Source: Dipteris shenzhenensis (Eukaryota; Polypodiophyta; Polypodiopsida; Gleicheniales). From it: 64,000 bases of DNA. The stretch lies in the NCBI GenBank assembly GCA_047967505.1, contig CM106539.1. One strand, written 5' to 3'. The notes beneath the pieces were generated by a model. The model was not told where the DNA came from. It made no database searches and was given only the letters and a program-made list of their open reading frames with translations. The position numbers and the translations under genes are program-made. Shown here piece after piece: positions 53,650 through 64,000 of the stretch (its first letter is position 1; every line of letters begins with the position of its first letter).

Positions 53650-55136
53650 CTAGTCTGTAGGGGTTGGCGCATCTTGGGGTTTTGCAGCATGGGTGTTTTG
53701 TCCTTCCTTGCCTACTACTTCATTTCCTTGCCTATAACCCTGTTCAATACTCAACAAATTGATGCTAGTACTCTTAGGCGGGGTGGCCAAAATTGCTATT
53801 CTCCTCAGCGGGAAATCCTTGAATAAATGCTCCACTCTATACCCAGTACACAAGGGCATGGGGCCTGTTGTGTGTGGAACCACCGAGGCAAGATCCCTAT
53901 ATGGGAAGTCCTTTATAAAGTGCGGCCTTTGGTATTTAAAACATGACACCGGAGGGTTCTTTGAGCCCTTATATGGGCATTCACTTAGCCTGTGGGGACC
54001 TTGGCAAGTATAGCATTGGGTCAAGGGCCTCTACACCATGGAGTTCATGTCTCTTTCCCTTGTGGCCATGGGGGCTATCTAGAACACTAGAAAATATTGA
54101 TCCTCATGTAAGAGGTAGTGACTTATGATGCTACTTCCCTCCTCACAAGGGAAATAGTCAAGGTGTCTATGATCCTATTCCGGCTCCTCCCAATCATTGG
54201 GTAGTTCCTCCACCAACACTTGGTTTCTTGGAGTTATATGAGGTGGGGGAGGTTGCAAACCATGGGTGGTGGTAAGAGAGCCTGTTGTTCCCTATATTGC
54301 CCTCAATTGGCTAGAGGGGTACCTTGTGCATTCATCAGGTTGGGTGGGGCCATTAGGGCTAGTGGGGGTCTCGCTTGATAAATCGGTTGTGGGGAAGGAC
54401 CCTTGGGAATTGGCATAGGGAGGTTTCCCCATTTATAGCAGTGTGCATCGTAGAGTGCTTGCCTTGCCTTAAGGTAGGGTCACTCATTGGAGGGGTGTTT
54501 GCCATTGCATACCCCGCACCATACATTGTCTCTTTTGGGAAACAAGTGGGGGTTACTTGATGCCTCCTTGGAGGTCCTTGAGTTCCCATTGCTGACCCAG
54601 CTGATTTAGTACTTAAGTTGGAGGCCAACTCGCTCATATTCAATCCCTTAGGTTCATTCTTCTCCTTCTTGGTAACCTCTAGACTGGATGACCTTACTGA
54701 TTGTGATACCTCAAATGGAGTTGTAGTTTTGTCCTTGACAACCTTATCCATCATATTGTCACTTTTATAAGAATGGCTACCTTGCCCCGCAGAGTTCTAA
54801 GGAAGTGGTATTCATAACCATTAAGTGGTCATGCAGCTTGGGATCTTCCATTCCGATGAGGAAGCGTGGCAGCAATTGTTCAATGCTCATCCTCTCATGT
54901 GATTTATAATGGGAATTGAGGTGTTTGATCCTAGCAATGTAATCACGGAGGGATTCCTTGTCGTTCTGTTTCACCTCATATAGATGATTAATTGGGCTCC
55001 ACTTATGGCCACTAGGGGCGAATCCTACAATGAATTCTTTCTGTAATGCCTCCGAGTTGACTTTCTCTTTTGGGCTAAACGCCCTATACCATTGGCCTAC
55101 CTTGCCATCCAGACTCAGGTGAAAGGCATTAACCAT
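53650..55136 (-). pseudogene. Gypsy D gag with zinc knuckles
   Basis: A Retrotrans_gag-type domain lies at 54777-55136 (G-Q-W-Y-R-A-F, L-Y-E-V-K-Q-N-D-K-E-S-L-R-D-Y-I-A-R). Degraded zinc-knuckle-like clusters follow at 53650-54024 (C-Y-T-C-Q-G-P-H-R-L-S-E-C). 54025-54776 is a low-complexity linker in broken frames. Confidence 0.8.
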
Positions 55137-55790
55137 TTCTAGATTTCCAGGAGCACCAAAGGCTTTGCATATTTTCTGGAATCACTCCACGTTCCCCAAG
55201 AAATTTAGTTATGAACTTGGAAATGTCTATGGTTTGAGTCCTAGAGAAATTGGTGATCCTGCTGGGAATACCGCTGTCGCTAGGGGTGGGGCGGGCACAA
55301 ATTTTGCCAACCTTTGTCTGGTGATTTTTTATGGTTTTGCTTCCAGCTCTGAGTATTTGTGGGTGCTATACACAACCTAAACTACCTACACTAAGGAAAA
55401 AAGAGTAAAAAACATCAAATTTTGCTGCATGAATGAGAGACTTAGAAACATGTGGGACTGTCAACACTCAAAAAAGACTTTGAATTTGAGCTTCCATCTT
55501 CATTTTTGGGTGTTTTTGTTGGATTTTTCTACCACATACCTTAGCGATCCTCTAAATTACCTTCCTATCAATTCAAAAAACTAACAAACATAAAGAACAA
55601 GCTTTACATGAACAAAAATGCTTTCCAATAGAAAATGACACTTTTCATCTTTTTTCCATCCAAACACACACTTCTTCACTCATTCCTCTCCTACAACTCC
55701 ACAATCAAAACTCGAAGTTAGTCTTGAAACAATGACCAATGTGTAAATGATGAGATAAGGCAAGTGCAATGAAAAATCATACCTTGAACT

Positions 55791-55807
55791 CCCCGATAGT
55801 GGCGCCA
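55791..55807 (-). other. Gypsy D primer binding site
   Basis: TGGCGCCACTATCGGGG on the minus strand, the common plant Gypsy primer sequence, four bases from the LTR end. Confidence 0.85.
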
Positions 55808-55811
55808 AAGA

Positions 55812-56330
55812 TGTGTAGTCTCAACGGTGACTCACATTTCATGGGGATATTGAAGGAATGGAGATGGATCCTCCACTCGAAGCTACTCCTTATGAGAGCA
55901 ATGCAAAGCATGAGCCATCTACAAGTGTCGCTCAAGCATCTTCGGGATTGTCGCAATGTGTCTCCATGATAGAAAGAGGAAAGGGGGAGAGGGGAGAACG
56001 AAGGGAGAAGGAGAAGGGAAGAGGAGAGTGAAGGGGGATGGATTGGCAAACAAAAAGGCACTCCAAGGGAAACAAGAGAACGCCCAAAAACACTCTTGCA
56101 AGAGAAGAGGGACTCACTTGCATTCCAAACTTGTGCATAAAACAATGAAGATCAAAGTCAACCATTTGGCCTTTTATACAAGTCACCTTTTTAAGGGAGG
56201 GCCAACCCTTTTCCTTATAACACTCTCTCTCATATTTCTTTGGTTACAACCAAGTGCCAAGGCAGTTAGTTTTGGCTCACTAGAATGGGAAAAGCGTAGT
56301 TGAGTGAATGATGGTAGTCAGGTTAACTCT
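55812..56330 (-). repeat. Gypsy D 5' LTR (right border approximate)
   Basis: Starts TGTGTAGTCTCAACGG on the plus strand next to the primer site. A TATAAAAGG box on the minus strand near 56170-56180 is a plausible promoter. Without a partner LTR the outer end cannot be fixed. Confidence 0.6.
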
Positions 56331-58645
56331 CTAGAGTGTACAATTGACAAAAGAAAGTACAATGTAGTTATCTCTAAAAATGGACTTGTAGTACTGACAC
56401 CATGTTTATTTTCCATAAGAAAACATGCATATAGTCACCCAATATCTCAAATGGTGTGGTTGTGCAATATCATATGCACGCATGCATGGAAAGTTGACTC
56501 CAACATTAGTCTTGTAATAGATATTATTCCGAATGTTTAGCCTATGTAGGAAGGGACATCCCTTCCACAAGAAGAGGTTGACTCTCACAACAGATTGGGC
56601 TTCAAGGAGACAAATGGGTCTAGATGAAGTCAACAAAGGACTACATGTGTAGTGCAAAGAGCAACATGGGCCAAGGCATCTTCAAAAAATTTCAGCTTGC
56701 AATGATCCTTGATGCATGTATTGTATAGAAAAGGGTTGTAAAGTTGGCTAAACATGAAGTTTTTATGATAGAAAGCAAGGACAACAACTCAGCTACCTAG
56801 TGGCTTGCAATATGAAATGGCAATAGAAGACACACCATGTTGCACATGTCTAGACTTCCAAGAAGAAGCAAGGGGCAGGGAGAATATGCTGCCATAGTGG
56901 GTCGGGAGAATACGTGTGTCGGAGCTCGCGAGACAATGAACGAGAACTCAATTGTCGCTAAAGGATAAGACATGTGACGGAAGTATGCTAGAAATAGCAT
57001 ACATGCAAAGAAAAGCACTACGAGCTTTTTTATCACAAAACCAAGATATTTTTGGAGAAAAGAAGTACGAGCATGTCGATCACGAAACCAAGACAGGAGT
57101 AGTCGACACAAAAAATAACATAACTTTTTGCTCCAAAGTCTGATCGGAATGTGTAATGGCATAAAACAAAGAGCAAGATGAGAGCTACGATCTGCGAGCG
57201 ATTTGTGAAGTGATCTTTGATCCCTTTGATACCGATAACTTTCTCAAATTTGCACCAGATGACCTCTAAAAGACCACATCAATTTAGAGATGTAAAAATC
57301 GACAAGAGAAAATAAACGATGAGATACTGAAATATCTATGTAATGAAATCAACAAGTATTACTTCCTATTTTTCGTTGTTAGAGTGAGCGTATCACACAC
57401 ACACACACATGGTAGAAGAACACCCAACACATTTTTTTAACACCCATGCATGATGCATGGTATGTAAGAAATGTGAAAATATGCATGCCCTACCACGAAA
57501 ATTATATTTGATCCACCTCAAACACTGTGAGTACATGCTATGTTATAAAAAATTTAAGAGGTAGTCTAACTTTTGTTTGAGCAATACAACAAGGTTACAT
57601 TGTATTACAATTTTGGTGACATTTTTCTAAATGGAAATATGGATGCTATTTATTTTTCTAAATGTAAATATTGATGCTATTTATTTTTCCACAGATCTTA
57701 TTGACATAATTATCAATTAAAAAGAGCAACACTACTAACTTTTATTTTTTTGATTCATCTAGTGCACTTTTTACTATAGGACTAGCACTTTGTGACATAA
57801 TGTAGTAGGTCCAATGTTGTTTTTGTAAATGTCCTCAAGCTCATTGGCATCCAAAAAATTCATCACCAAAGGGAAAAATTTTCAATGGGTCTTGTGTTCG
57901 ATTGGTCTTGTGTGACTGCGCATGGTGCAAAGGTGTTATAACGAGAATATGCACCATATCAATGACACACATTCAAAAATATGATTACTTCCAACCTTTA
58001 CTTGATGTTGAGTAAACTTAGCAAAATATTTTTGCTAACTTTTCAATTTGATAAAGGTGCTTACCCTTTGGGATATGACTTTTCCATTCCAATTCAATAA
58101 AATCTTTCATGCAAGGAGATGAACTTGTTTGAAGATAAGGGAAGGAAACAAAAGAAAAATGAGTGTCTCTGTGTCAACACAAAGCTGACACCTTTTATCT
58201 TTATAATTGTGAAGAAGTGGATCAAACAATATGAAAAAGAAAGAGCTAAAAGAGAGGAGGACGGGAAGGCAGTGGCAAAGGACTATCAAAGTAGGCCTTA
58301 TTCTTGGGAGTTATCAGCAATGCCTTCTAAATGCACCATTGATTGGTTGGAAGATGCCAGTCTAAGAGTGGAGATTGTGACATAGAGGGAGGAGGAATTT
58401 GCACACTGTTGTACTTTATACTCACTTTATAGGTATAATTATATTGCTTTTATTTATATTAATTTATAACATTTATGTATATGCTAAAGAAAATTCCATT
58501 GTTTGATTTGTAGTACCATTTGTGCAATGCAATGTGGGGATACAGTAGTCACTTTTGTAAAGAAAATCGGTGTAAAGTGTAACAAATTTGATTAAGGAGT
58601 CATGTCAGATTAAGGAGTCATGTCCAATTAACTTTTTACAAGACA
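56331..58645. other. No confident gene; (CA)n microsatellite
   Basis: AT-rich sequence with a (CA) run at 57394-57408. A 30-codon coding-looking stretch ends at TAA 57267-57269, and an 88-codon frame at 58119-58385 is Lys/Glu-rich; neither has a recognisable relative. Confidence 0.5.
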
Positions 58646-58653
58646 GTAGAGAT

Positions 58654-58900
58654 CTCGGGGGGGTCACTCATCATATGTAACCCTATCACGTGAGTTCAAC
58701 AGAAGGATATTTTTTATTCCTAAAATTTACAGAAATAAATATACATAAGGGACTATTTAAAATAGTTTTGGAAAAAATTTACAGATTTGTATAGAAAAGG
58801 GGTACATTTTATTAACGAAAAAATTTACAGATAAGGGATTTTAAATATAGGCCTTGAACGCACGTGATATAGAGGGTTTATACATAGTGACCCCTCCGAG
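58654..58900. mobile_element. 247-bp MITE with 8-bp target duplication
   Basis: Inverted termini start CTCGGGGGGGTCACT and CTCGGAGGGGTCACT, and pairing extends about 45 bp through ATCACGTG and GTTCAA with small gaps. GTAGAGAT is directly repeated at 58646-58653 and 58901-58908. An 8-bp duplication fits a hAT-type non-autonomous element, although the terminal bases are not the usual CAGGG/TAGGG. Confidence 0.9.
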
Positions 58901-59558
58901 GTAGAGATAGAGAAAGGGATACAAATCTCATTTGAAAAATGAATCACTTTGAAACACATAAGAAATTTAGCAAATGAATTTTAAACTCTTTAGCAAAGGT
59001 GCTTCAAGCTATAATAAGGAAGGATCTAATAGGGTTTTTTGGAATTTACTCAGAAAAAAATTGGGATCATGTTACTAAAGATATTCATTCTACTATTGCA
59101 TTGTGAGTAAGATTTTTTTTTTTATTGCTGTCTTGCCCTTGGATTTCATATCATGAACTTTTTCTCAAATATATCTCAACACAACTGAGTGGACAACCCA
59201 GTGGTGGTTTGTGATTCAAGTTATGCCTAGAAAGTTACATATATTTTAGGATGCAAAATTGGAACATGAAATAGAAGATCTACAAATAATGTGTTGTAAG
59301 CTATCACTTCCAATGTACCTTCTACTACAAGAGTTTTGGAATGTGAATATAGTTTGAGTTCCTTTGAGGGTTTCTCAGACAATGATTTAGTAGAACTCAA
59401 CCTAGATGCTAAAGATGTAGGAGACTTGGCCACGAAAGCTCAAGAGGATGAGAATCAATCTCGTGAGGGAAACTTGGAAGATTTAAAAGAGGGCTTGATT
59501 AATTGGAGAAATATGGAGGACAACATTGATAAAAATATTTTTGTTTGTAAAAATAGTT

Positions 59559-60115
59559 GCATTTAATTTGATTCTTGCAAGGTGCTGGGTGAGACCCCAC
59601 ACCTATCCAAAAATTTCAATGGTAAACTTTGGAGATTTTGACAAGTTTTTGTTGATGGTGTGTTTTATTTCAAAGCATTATCGACACAAAATTGGATGCT
59701 AGTATCGATACTTCCTATAATTTTATCAATATTAATTTAGAGATGGTAATATCAATGAAGCTAGCTCTTGTACTAACATTCATGGTATGGCCTTGAAATG
59801 AAAAACTAATGGACAAGAGTTGATGATAAGCCATTTGCATTTAATTTGATTCCTACAATTAGGTGTAGGGTGAAACTCCACGCCTATCCAATTTTTTCAA
59901 TGGTAAACTTTGGAGATTTTGGTGACAAGTTTTGTTGATGGCATGTTTAATTTCAGAGCATTATCGACAAAAAATTGGATGCTAATATCGATGCTTCCTA
60001 CAATTTTATCAATATTAATTTAGAGACCGTAATATCAATTCTAATATCAATGAAGGTATCTCTTGTACTAACATGGATGGTACGGTCTTGAAATAAAAAC
60101 TAAAGAAAAAGTGTT
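59559..60115. repeat. Tandem duplication of about 278 bp
   Basis: Units start CATTTAATTTGATTC at 59559 and 59837 and share ACTTTGGAGATTTTG and ATCAATATTAATTTAGAG. Divergence is about 10-15 per cent. 58909-59558 before it holds one 76-codon frame (59336-59566) without recognisable relatives. Confidence 0.85.
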
Positions 60116-60239
60116 GAGGATAAGCATTGATATTGGTGTGAATGGTGGTAGTGGAAGTTTGGCAACAATCGGATACCTTGCAATGCTTGAATGGTCGATT
60201 GTTGTGTATTTTTACCACACATAAGCATTTTGTATTGCA

Positions 60240-60759
60240 TTTTGTACTGCCATTTATTTGTAAGAAATGGTAGTCTAGAAATGGTTTCCATTTTGTGCTA
60301 CCATTTCTTCGTAAGAAATGGTAGTCAAGAAATGGCTCCCATATTGTGCTGCCATTTCTTCGTAAGAAATGGCAATAAAGAAGTGGCTACCATTTTGTCC
60401 TGCCAATTCTTCATAAGAAATGGCAATGCAAAGATTGTTGCCATTTTTTGCTGACATTTCTTCTTAAAAAATGGCAATCAAGAAATGGATGCAATTTTGT
60501 GCTGCCATTTCTTCATAAGAAATGGGAGTGAAGAAATACTTGCAATTTTTTGTTGCCATTTATCCTTAAGAAATGGCAGACAAAAAAAGGTTACTGTTTA
60601 GAAATTGCAGTTTAAGATTTGGTTGCCATTTTCAACTACCATTCATGGCAGTAACTGTTTGAGAAATGGTTGCAATTTCATACCTAAGAAATGGCAAAAT
60701 TGAAGATTCAATTTGGGTGCCATTTCCCATTGCCATTTCTACCTAGTTTTCTTGTAGTG
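60240..60759. mobile_element. Right end of a CACTA transposon with hairpin subterminal array
   Basis: Ends at 60759 with CACTACAAGAAAACTAGG on the minus strand, a canonical plant CACTA terminus. About ten CCATTTCTT...AAGAAATGG palindromes lie inside at roughly 52-bp spacing, several perfect with a 3-base spacer (for example near 60300 and 60352). I could not find the left terminus in the window. Confidence 0.75.
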
Positions 60760-61320
60760 ATCACATAGAAATGTGTCAGCATATTGATATAGTACACAAA
60801 TTGGAGTATTATCCCTAAAGAGTGCTTGATAAAGGAAACAAGCTACAGATTCTGATATGCAAATATGAAGGATTTTGATGTGTCCAAAGAGTATTACTAA
60901 CTATAGATTCTTTTATGTATTTTGCCCCATTGATGTGACGTAGATATTACTCATCTAATATTATGCCACCTTGGATGTGATGCTGATATTGCAAATAATT
61001 GTATGTGCCAATTATGTTGAAAAGCTTGACGTGAAACATTATAATATATGTAGCAAGCTTTGTAGTGCTATTTTTGCTAGAGGTGGCTGCATGTCAAAGT
61101 GATGAACTAACCCACTTGGCACTTGGTACTGATGTACATTAACATGTTGCATGATTACCTTCGTAAATGTCAATGCACTGCTACTATGGTCCAAGATCTT
61201 ACAATGAATGAATATTGGTAGTGTGTAAACATGATGACCTAATGATCTCTTTCGATAGAGCTTCAATGTTGTTTATGTTTTGCCTTTGTGAATCATTGTT
61301 GGTGCTAGATTATGAATAAC
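60760..61320. other. No feature recognised
   Basis: AT-rich noncoding DNA. Confidence 0.5.
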
Positions 61321-61823
61321 CTTCCATATGTTGTCCATTAATTGAAAAATATTTGGAGCATTGAATAATCAATTCAGTGATCGACCATCAATTCTTTTTT
61401 ATTGCACAAACCTTTATGGCTATTTACCTATAAAATGATAGATTGAATTTTTCCAATAGCTGCTCAATGGCTAATGATAGCCTTATGTTGACAATGATGC
61501 TCATGATCTTGATTGCTTTTGCTAAGATTACCAACTAGATTGTCAATATGACTTCAAATGTACACAAACTTCCATATGTTGTCCTCAATTGCAAAATCTT
61601 TGGAGCATTGAATAATCAATTCAGTGATCCATCAATTCTTTTCGATTGCACATAAACCTTTATGGCTAATTACCTATAAAATGATCAATTGAATTTTGCC
61701 AATAGCTGCTCAATAGAAAGCATGACTAATGATAGCCTTATGCTTACAACGATCCTCATGATCTTGATTGCATTTGCTAAGATTACCAATTAGATTGTCA
61801 ATATGACTTCAAATGTACACGGA
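61321..61823. repeat. Tandem duplication of 248 bp
   Basis: Units start CTTCCATATGTTGTCC at 61321 and 61569 and share GGAGCATTGAATAATC and GACTTCAAATGTACAC. Confidence 0.85.
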
Positions 61824-62194
61824 TTTGCGTAAGTTATTGAAATTCACGTTATTTGCCAAAAATATCATTCATTTGGACTTAAAATAAGTTTTTGATACTT
61901 GTTGATGAAGCTCATGTGCTCTTGAACAGCTTGATGTAAAATTGCCTCAATTATGATATCCATGTCCATTTTGTTGATGAGACTTTTCCCAATTAAAATT
62001 AGCTCTACAAAATTCGACATAAATGAGAAAACACATTGCGTTTGATGTTCTGAACATTTTGGAAAAGACTACATTCAATTCTGATCATATGATATGATCA
62101 AATTTCCAACATCTTACTGCATGACGTGGCTTTATTATATGGCTTGAAATGAAGCCCAAAAATGTATTCAATAAGCTTTAAATTTATAACAATG
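61824..62194. other. No feature recognised
   Basis: AT-rich noncoding DNA. Confidence 0.5.
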
Positions 62195-62328
62195 ATTACT
62201 TTCAATATGTGAATGCTGCCTGTGAAGACACAACTGAAATCTGATCCAAATTGATCAGATTATTACTTTCAATATGTGAATGCTGCCCGTGAAGACAGAC
62301 CTGAAATTTGATCCAAATTGATCAGGAT
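62195..62328. repeat. Tandem duplication of 67 bp
   Basis: ATTACTTTCAATATGTGAAT starts units at 62195 and 62262. Confidence 0.85.
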
Positions 62329-62894
62329 ATTCCCAAAACTGCCAAAAATGGTGTCCAAAATTGTTATATGAGTTGTACTTTTGTAAAGGATGCCAGACAT
62401 AGCCAAAATGGCTTCACAATGGTGGCATTTTTGTTTCCTGAACATATCATGAGACGGCCAGGATGTGGCAGTAGTATTTCAGGTAGAACAGACCCAAAGG
62501 TTCTTGTAAGCAGAATAAATGTTCCTGGGAGATGGACATGGGCCCAAGTGCAACAGCGACGCACAACATCGTTGTGAATTTGCGGCACGCACAGCCTGCT
62601 CAACATCATTGTGATGAATTCTGCAAGATGAAATCAAGCTCAACCAAGATGAAGTATTAATATGTTCAAGTGACATACTGAGGAGCAGGTCCTGTGCCTC
62701 TTCCAGTAGTCCTCTGGAAAACTATCGGCTACCATCAGAAACCAGACCTGCATGACAGCAAGCAGAGAGAACACAGATGAACAGATGAAGGTGACGTAGC
62801 TATCATGGCCGCGTTGTGGTTTCTCTGCAAGTATATACTGCCTTCTGCATCATCGCATCATGTAGTGTTACAATTGAATTTGTAGCTCGACTGA
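62329..62894 (-). other. Region downstream of the kinase gene
   Basis: Should contain the kinase 3' untranslated region; I see no clear polyadenylation signal and no other gene. Confidence 0.4.
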
Positions 62895-63980
62895 TCAGAA
62901 AACACAGAGCTGTGGAGGTCGAGCTGCGAGCTGCCCGGCCCGGCCATGAAAGCGCCGTCGACGAGGAGCTCCCTTGCAGGCCCGACGTTTGGGAGCTGGA
63001 GGGAGGGTGGCAGCAGTGGCGCTGGGGCAGACGCTGGCGCCATCACTGTTTGCTGGATTAGTAGCAACTGCTGCTACAATCCAAGGGTGTGCAAGCACCT
63101 GGGCTGGCGTGAGCCTGGCTCGGACATCCCGGCACAGCATTCCCTGGATGAGGTCGATGGCAGCAGGAGAGACGTTGCTCCAAGGAGCGCCCGTGAAGCG
63201 CAGCTGATGATGCTGGATTGCATGAAAGACACCCTGCGTGGTCTCGGCCCAGAAGGGGGGCTCTCCGCTGAGGAGGACGTAGAGGACTACTCCGGCACTC
63301 CAAATATCGATCTCTTGGGAGTAGCAGCCGTCCAGCACCTCAGGTGCGACGTAAAACGGACTCCCAGCAACGCCGGACAGCTGATCACCGGGCGAGAAGG
63401 CGACGGAGAGTCCGAAATCGGCGACCTTAATGCGTGAGTAGTCGTCGTGATCGTCATCGTCGGCGAGGAGGATGTTTTCGGGTTTGAGGTCCCGGTGGAT
63501 GACGCCGTTTGCGTGGCAGTAAGCGAGCGCTTCCGTCAAGCTTTTGAGGACCAGGGCGGCGTCACGTTCGGAGAAGCGCTTGTTGCGGACGATGCGATCG
63601 AAGAGCTCGCCGCCCGGGCAAAGCTCCATGACCAAGTGAATGGAGTCGGGGTCCTCCAAGACGCGGTGGAGGCGGACGATGTTGGGATGGCCGGAGAGGT
63701 GGTGCATGATGGAGATTTCGGTGGCGACGTCGGCTGCGTCTTGGGGGTTGAAGAGGGAGGACTTGTCGATGGATTTGCAGGCGAAGGGGAGGCCCGAGGA
63801 TTTCTCGAGGCAGCGAAAGGTGGTGGCGAAGGAGCCACGGCCGAGCTCGGGGCCGAGGGAGAAGAGGAGGGAGATGTCGGGGGTGTAGAAGTGGGGGGGA
63901 AGGAGGAGGTTGGAGGGGAGGGAGCGGGGGCGCTTGCGAGTTAGGCTCTGGCTTTGGGTCGGGGAGGCCAGCGTCGCCAT
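62895..63980 (-). CDS. Serine/threonine protein kinase, CDPK-related PEPKR/PPCK-like
   Basis: 361 codons, ATG at 63980, 20 bp from the window edge, GC-rich unlike the rest of the window. One kinase domain spans about residues 41-301: G-R-G-S-F-A glycine loop (47-52), A-C-K with Lys69, helix C Glu88, M-E-L-C-P-G-G-E-L hinge (118-126), H-R-D-L-K-P-E-N (162-169), D-F-G (188-190), G-S-P-F-Y-V-A-P-E (206-214), D-I-W-S-A-G (225-230), H-P-W-I (298-301). The domain resembles calcium-dependent kinases and even more the PEP-carboxylase-kinase-related PEPKR2 type, but there is no EF-hand region. All catalytic residues are present. The Arg/Ala/Pro-rich last 55 residues do not look like a family tail and may be read-through of an intron. 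Likely cytosolic or nuclear; substrate unknown. This is the only ordinary host gene in the window. Confidence 0.85.
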   Translation of the reverse strand: MATLASPTQSQSLTRKRPRSLPSNLLLPPHFYTPDISLLFSLGPELGRGSFATTFRCLEKSSGLPFACKSIDKSSLFNPQDAADVATEISIMHHLSGHPNIVRLHRVLEDPDSIHLVMELCPGGELFDRIVRNKRFSERDAALVLKSLTEALAYCHANGVIHRDLKPENILLADDDDHDDYSRIKVADFGLSVAFSPGDQLSGVAGSPFYVAPEVLDGCYSQEIDIWSAGVVLYVLLSGEPPFWAETTQGVFHAIQHHQLRFTGAPWSNVSPAAIDLIQGMLCRDVRARLTPAQVLAHPWIVAAVATNPANSDGASVCPSATAATLPPAPKRRACKGAPRRRRFHGRAGQLAARPPQLCVF

Positions 63981-64000
63981 AGCCAGCCAGCTGCAGGGAG

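Larger units (their letters stand above)
49263..56330 (-). mobile_element. Decayed Ty3/Gypsy element D
   Basis: Minus-strand order from right to left: 5' LTR, primer site TGGCGCC, leader, gag, zinc knuckles, protease, RT, RNase H, integrase. No 3' LTR is identifiable at the left. Every domain is in short frames, so it is old. Left and right borders are approximate. Confidence 0.8.

Noticed and set aside
57180-57269. A 30-codon coding-looking end with D-P-F-D-T-D-N-F and a TAA
   Set aside because: Isolated, with no supporting upstream exon or recognised homology; kept only as a note.
58119-58385. An 88-codon Lys/Glu-rich frame
   Set aside because: No recognised domain, AT-rich surroundings and no conserved neighbours; too weak to call.
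60191-60457. Two 60-87 codon frames on opposite strands
   Set aside because: They are translations of the palindromic CACTA subterminal array.
62946-63944. Plus-strand frames of 163 and 165 codons
   Set aside because: Antisense shadows of the GC-rich kinase coding sequence.

Overview
This is land-plant nuclear DNA that is gene-poor and made mostly of nested transposable elements. The evidence is plant-type Copia and Ty3/Gypsy elements with tRNA-iMet-type primer sites, a CDPK/PEPKR-like kinase, TTTAGGG-like arrays, and premature stops that sit mainly where CAG glutamine codons are expected, as decay of CHG methylation would produce. I cannot name the species. DUF7869-type transposases make me think of a bryophyte, lycophyte or fern, but that is a weak guess.

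Region 1-27,762 is a nest four levels deep. A Ty3/Gypsy chromovirus fragment (27,050-27,762) abuts the 3' LTR of Copia A (26,350-27,048). Copia A (3,732-7,040 and 25,815-27,048) carries two related DNA transposons. T1 (1-3,731, left end outside the window) has a long open DUF7869 transposase gene. T2 (7,041-25,814) has 27-bp inverted termini beginning AACAC, a duplicated ACAC target site and subterminal palindromes at both ends. T2 has two divergent broken genes: a DUF7869 transposase on the minus strand and a large unknown gene on the plus strand whose C-terminal half looks like a decayed DNA adenine methyltransferase. Between them lies a 3.3-kb core of inverted telomere-like arrays, about ten short hairpins sharing one sequence, a 142-bp tandem repeat, purine/pyrimidine tracts and an AT-rich stretch. 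Copia B (16,306-23,093, target duplication GGAGA) sits inside the second T2 gene.

Region 27,774-37,600 has a truncated and a complete gag-only LTR element (complete copy 30,474-33,456, target duplication CCTTT), a solo LTR (33,851-34,206, target duplication AGATC), an open reading frame with an unmistakable divergent histone H3 fold (35,449-36,015, minus strand), and several minisatellites.

Region 37,641-48,217 is bounded by long inverted repeats. It holds an intron-containing gene fragment, a partial Copia B copy (LTR 41,530-41,785) and a nearly complete Copia C (42,610-48,062, target duplication AGAGG). The layout resembles a Pack-MULE hit by later retrotransposons. Region 49,263-56,330 is a decayed Ty3/Gypsy element on the minus strand.

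Region 56,331-62,894 has a 247-bp MITE with an 8-bp target duplication, three tandem duplications, and a hairpin array that ends in a canonical CACTA terminus. The only ordinary host gene I recognise is the serine/threonine kinase at 62,895-63,980, at the right edge.
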